The notes under the pieces were generated by a model. That model was not told the origin of the DNA. It searched no databases and saw only the letters and a program-made list of their open reading frames with translations. This document shows, piece after piece, positions 9,773 through 13,514 of a DNA stretch of 13,514 bases. Origin of the DNA: Larix sibirica (taxonomy: Eukaryota; Streptophyta; Pinopsida; Pinales; Pinaceae); assembly GCA_004151065.3 (NCBI GenBank), contig NWUY0304214256.1, positions 8,006 to 21,519 of the forward strand, given 5' to 3'. The first letter of the stretch is position 1. Every line of letters starts with the position of its first letter. A program made the translations under genes and the position numbers.

Positions 9773-10156
9773 GTAAAAATTGTATCCATTAGATCAATTT
9801 TATCGATGGTAAAACTAGAAAGAGTCTGATAAGTAAAAATGAAGCATAAAAAAATTAGCAATCTAAGTCTGAAAGCACATATGTTTACATTGAGACAAAA
9901 AGAATTGATAACCAAAGGTGCATAAAGACTAGCGAGGGAATCGGTTATTGTAGTCAATCATTGTAAGTGTTTTGGAAATGAGATCAATGCCTAAGCCTAA
10001 AAATTATAGGTAGGGGCCAGGGCTACCTAGTAAGGATCTCCAAGTCCCCTGTTTTTATGGGAAATAATTGTTTCTTTAATATATGTTCCAAGAACAATGA
10101 CACAACATTAATGATATAAGGGATAATATTTCATGTATATAATTTTATTCCCACTG
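9773..10156. other. Sequence between the right-hand repeat copies, no gene seen
   Basis: This is AT-rich sequence with a short GC-richer stretch around 10010-10050 (GGGGCCAGGGCTACCTAG). No coding frame, tRNA-like primer site or polypurine tract supports reading it as the inside of a retroelement. It ends at the N gap. Confidence 0.5.
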
Positions 10157-10158
10157 NN
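10157..10158. other. Two-base N gap
   Basis: The only ambiguous bases in the window are these two, and they fall exactly where copy 2 of the right-hand repeat begins. This looks like a contig join or an unresolved overlap, so the order and distance of the sequence on either side should be treated with caution. Confidence 0.95.
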
Positions 10159-10208
10159 TCATAAATGACCAAATCGATCATCGTAGGGTTTTGGATGGAT
10201 CTCATTCT

Positions 10209-10790
10209 GTCGTTTTAATGTTTCTAAAATAACGTGCGAAAATTTACCAAAATAAAGGTGCCGAGAGATCTAGATATTGAATAAGGCAGATTTCACCATA
10301 GGCAAAAGAAGAACAGGAACGATCTAATTCTATTACAAAACAAAATTGGAACTAAAACCTCCAAGGAGAATTTTACTGCACCTGGAATTGAGAAGATGTG
10401 CAGAAAGAATTCTTGCAAGAGCGCAATGCAGATAGAAGCAGTGAGCAGTGTCCTATATAGCATTGAAGTGGGGTCAGTGGTTTCGATTGTGGGCACACAT
10501 ATCGAATGTGGTCGGTTGGGAATCGGGAACAGGGTCCCCATCTGCAGTAAAATATACTGCACCCTCTTTCCAGCTCAGGGAATCGAAGGGATTTCTGAAT
10601 ATTGTCAGATGTGATGATTTTCAGGAAGATGAATAATATACATGAAACCATTTATGGCGGCGACAGCGTGACGAGAAAACAATTGTAAAGACTGTAACGT
10701 AAGGAAGGATTGTATTCTTATGTTGTAACAGTGAAGGATTTTTTTGGGGCTGGACTGCCAACTAAACAGCGAATCTTATTTTTAACGCTT
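10209..10790. mobile_element. 582-base insertion inside repeat copy 2
   Basis: Copy 1 runs through GATCTCTTTCTAAAACGATATTGG without a break. In copy 2 the same site is split, with GATCTCATTCT at 10198-10208 on the left and GATCTCTTTAT at 10791-10801 on the right. That is an imperfect flanking duplication of about 9-11 bases, as expected for a target site. The insert is less AT-rich than the host repeat. On the minus strand it contains AATGCTATATAGGACACTG, a good TATA-box context, followed by AATTCCAGGTGCAG. Overlapping short frames on both strands show no known domain. Terminal inverted repeats are not convincing, so a gene-fragment-carrying Mutator-like insertion is a possibility only. Confidence 0.45.
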
Positions 10791-11415
10791 GATCTCTTTA
10801 TAAACCGATATTGGATTAATGAATTTAGTCTAAGGGGATTTGTGATTTCCACGATTCTCAACCGTTCCTGCTGGTAGTGCCTTTTTGCACTGCGTGCTTT
10901 GCATTGGATGTATCGATATCCTACATGCTCTTCTTCTATCCGATTTCCACATCATACTTTGCAATTTCAATCAATTTTCATTGATAACCATGAGTGCCTT
11001 ACTCATCCTCCAGCGCCTTTTTCTACTGATTCTCACTCACCTACATGCACTATGGATCCCTTAGCAGACTGATAGCATTTTTCCTGCTCATCCATAAATG
11101 CACCACACTCTTTTGCGCTTGCCATGGGGATTTATGAATTCTGGTTGTGTATGGCACTTGTTTCATATCTCTGATATATTGGAGCTTGAACTGTTTAGTT
11201 TGCATGTACATGTATTCCACTGCCATTTTCTTTCATGGCGCCACCATTTTATTGCATCTATACATTGTTTCCAATTCAACTCTTTGGATAGTTTTTCATA
11301 TTAAATGGAGTTATATTTTTTTGGATTCGCACATGTATATAGAATAAATATATAATGCACATAAGGCATAGATGTATAAAGCACTATTTTTTTATATTTG
11401 TGATTCCATTATACA

Positions 11416-11467
11416 TAGATTCAATTCCTTTTGTATAAATATAGATTTAATTCCTTTTGTAAAAATA
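11416..11467. repeat. 26-base tandem duplication within repeat copy 2
   Basis: The units are 11416-11441 and 11442-11467, both of the form TAGATT(C/T)AATTCCTTTTG. They differ at two positions. Copy 1 has a single unit at the equivalent place (near 9536-9561), so the duplication arose after the two repeats separated. Confidence 0.9.
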
Positions 11468-11716
11468 GTATATTGAGTAGATTAACATATATGTTGATTT
11501 GGTGGATAAAAATATGTCTTTACTTTCTAAAGGTTATAGATTTGAATATGTAGAGAAGTAGGATATGCACACTTTTGTAAACTAAGTAGTCAAATTGTTA
11601 AAATATTGGAATTTGCAAAGGTTTAATTTGTAGTGATGGGATCCTCTATAAAACAAAAAAATGTTTGGTGGGTGGAGGTGCAAGGCAAATTCCAAAATTG
11701 AATCATTTGGTACTAA

Positions 11717-13430
11717 AAGCTTTGCTAAGCTCAATGTGTAAGTGTTTAAATGGTGTAAGGGTTCATTATATGGTGAGGATCACAATCATCAAAAGCACCC
11801 CAACTATACATCTTTTACCGCCCCATCATATGATCATCCTTGTCACATGGAAATCTCCTAAGTATCATGTGTCAATGGCTTCCCATTCATTCGTGATTTC
11901 GACCTCCCAATCTTTAGTGGTTAAGCATCCCAACATGACATTACCATAAATGCTTGCATAGTAATTTGTACATACAACACATATAACTTGCACAACTTCA
12001 TTTGACGTGCACTATGTGTTTGATGATATTTATGATAAATTTATCATCTTTTGTTGTTAGGTGCGATGCTTATAATAATTGTAAATCTTGCTACTACATT
12101 GGCATATCCTTATGTTCCCTTGTTAGGTATGATACATGTATAATAACTAGAAAACTTGCTACTACATTGTCATATACTATGTTAGGATTTGTTCCACATT
12201 AATACTCATGTAATCTCAAATGTTGAATTTGAGGAAGAAGACCAATCCAAGTAATGCCCATTTTAGTTTGGATCACCTAAATGCAACCTTCTAGTAGCTT
12301 GCCTCTACTATAATATTTGTTAGGGATTTATTCCTTAGTGATTATATTAATACAATACAAATAGCATTTGCTCAACTCTATCCTCCATGGAGTTTGAACA
12401 TGGGTGTCCACAAAAGAACCCATAACTTTCACCAATTCACCTTACCCATGCTAACAACATTCTTTAATACTTCATGGAGTGTATTAATATGGTACAAATT
12501 CCATTATAGACAATAATATTTTATGTTGAATGGGATTAAGGGGTGTTCCTTTTGGTCATGCTTACCATAGATCTAGCTATGCCATCTTATCATAATCATG
12601 TTTCTCCTTGCTTGAGGCCATTTCAATTGTTTTCCACTTTTCTCTTTTGATAAATAAAGGCGACAACTTATACTACTCTAGCATAAAATTTACAAAAAGA
12701 AATAAGAATTGATGATTGTTTGAGTTTAGTATGAGAATCCCAAACATCAAGTCTATTTAAAAGGAAAAATACTATCTTATTATATCTGCATAGAGCTTAC
12801 CCACAACTTGATCAATTGCAAGACAAAACTTGCTGACAACCATTTCTACTATGTAAAGTATGAGTATATGCATAAATAAATTGATTACTTTTGTTGTTAA
12901 AAAAGTACTCTTGTTGGAAAAGATAAATGAAGAGATCAAAGTTGTGACTTTGTTGAATATAACCTCGAAATTACAAAAGCACTAATGTACCAAATTGAAG
13001 TTAATCATGTTCATCATGGACGTGCTTGGCATCCTTCCCTAATCATGGATGATTGTCATTGAAAGAGGGATAAGTTTGGGGTTCCATTAACCCACTTTTT
13101 TAACACTCCTATGTTTAGAAATTTGAGAGGTACCCTTTGAATTTTCCTTATCCTTCTGTGAAGGATTGCAAGCTACTAGTTTAAAACTTAGTTATTGAAT
13201 CTCTGAGTAAGGTATAGAAGATGCATGTTCAATTCATCAAATTTTCTTTTCATGATAGACTATCATTGCAAGTGTTGGACCCTTCGTTGTTGATAAAGAC
13301 ATGATGGTGTTGATGTTAAGATTCAATATGCTAAGACAAAAAAATAGCATCATTACATTCCATTTCACAATAATAGCATATACAGGATCACTAAAGAAAC
13401 AACAAGCACAGCAAGAGACACATATTTATC
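11717..13430. other. AT-rich right flank, no gene seen
   Basis: Short frames at 11665-11949 and 12002-12202 have no recognisable domain, signal or splice structure. Several strings recur loosely, but apart from the 66-base tandem repeat I can name no element. No RNA gene was recognised. Confidence 0.5.
12054..12183. repeat. Diverged tandem repeat with a 66-base period
   Basis: Unit one is 12054-12119 and unit two is 12120-12183. Both open TTGTTAGGT and share TATAATAA and CTTGCTACTACATTG. The units differ at roughly a quarter of positions by eye, so the duplication is older than the one at 7796-8053. Confidence 0.85.
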
Positions 13431-13470
13431 CTGGGAAACCCTCATGGTGTAGAAAACCCAGCAAAGCTTC
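13390..13470. mobile_element. Possible retroelement trace
   Basis: The stretch AAGAAACAACAAGCACAG, then TTATCCTGGGAAACCCTC and AGAAAACCCAGC, resembles the CTGGGAAAACCC-type motif often seen near the ends of plant long-terminal-repeat retroelements. CTGGG at 13431-13435 and CCCAG at 13457-13461 are inverted and could pair. The window ends soon after, so no element can be delimited. Confidence 0.2.
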
Positions 13471-13514
13471 CTCAATATAGATGACCAGCAAATACAAAAT
13501 ATGTAATACCAAAC

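Larger units (their letters stand above)
10159..11716. repeat. Right-hand direct repeat, copy 2, with an internal insertion
   Basis: Positions 10159-10208 match 8872-8922. The match resumes at 10791 and continues to about 11716. It carries a 582-base insertion (10209-10790), a 26-base tandem duplication (11416-11467) and about 35 extra bases near 11625-11660 compared with copy 1. Substitutions are scattered, roughly one in ten or fewer by eye. It starts directly after the N gap, so its true left boundary is unknown. Confidence 0.92.

Noticed and set aside
8872-11716. The two right-hand repeats as long terminal repeats of a short retroelement
   Set aside because: They lack TG...CA ends, no primer-binding site follows copy 1, no polypurine tract precedes copy 2, and an N gap makes the arrangement uncertain.
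1-13514. CRISPR array, bacterial operon or other prokaryotic system
   Set aside because: The spliced plant gene and eukaryotic repeat structure rule out a prokaryotic source, and no spaced identical repeats are present.

Overview
The window is land-plant nuclear DNA. Its one recognisable gene is a cobalamin-independent methionine synthase (MetE type) on the minus strand. The coding sequence is split into 14 exons by short GT-AG introns, and the flanks are AT-rich, repeat-laden and non-coding. The protein is clearly plant-like, but nothing in the sequence fixes the species. The diverged flanking repeats would suit a repeat-rich plant genome such as a gymnosperm or fern, which is only a guess.

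The layout from left to right is as follows. Positions 62-1284 and 2009-2908 are two diverged direct copies of the same block. The second copy abuts the 3' end of the methionine synthase gene. The left copy carries a GC-richer 384-base segment (557-940) of mobile-element character, and 1285-2008 is an unexplained spacer. The gene runs from its stop codon at 2980 to its start codon at 7195. The 14 exons join in frame to 2301 coding bases, giving a 766-residue protein with the zinc ligands and substrate-binding motifs of the family in place. Upstream (7196-8871) lie the leader and promoter. This stretch holds an out-of-frame upstream ATG, a possible long leader intron and a nearly perfect 130-base tandem duplication (7796-8053).

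Further right, a repeat of roughly 900 bases occurs twice in the same orientation (8872-9772 and 10159-11716). The second copy is interrupted by a 582-base insertion of different composition (10209-10790), and it begins directly after a two-base N gap, so its placement may reflect an assembly join. The rest, to 13514, is AT-rich sequence with a 66-base tandem repeat and a possible retroelement trace near the end, and no gene that I can support.

Only one functional gene is visible, so no multi-gene system is proposed. The window's interest lies in the gene's possible leader regulation, the recent tandem duplication just upstream of it, and the layered repeat history on both sides. I found no convincing previously undescribed biological system.
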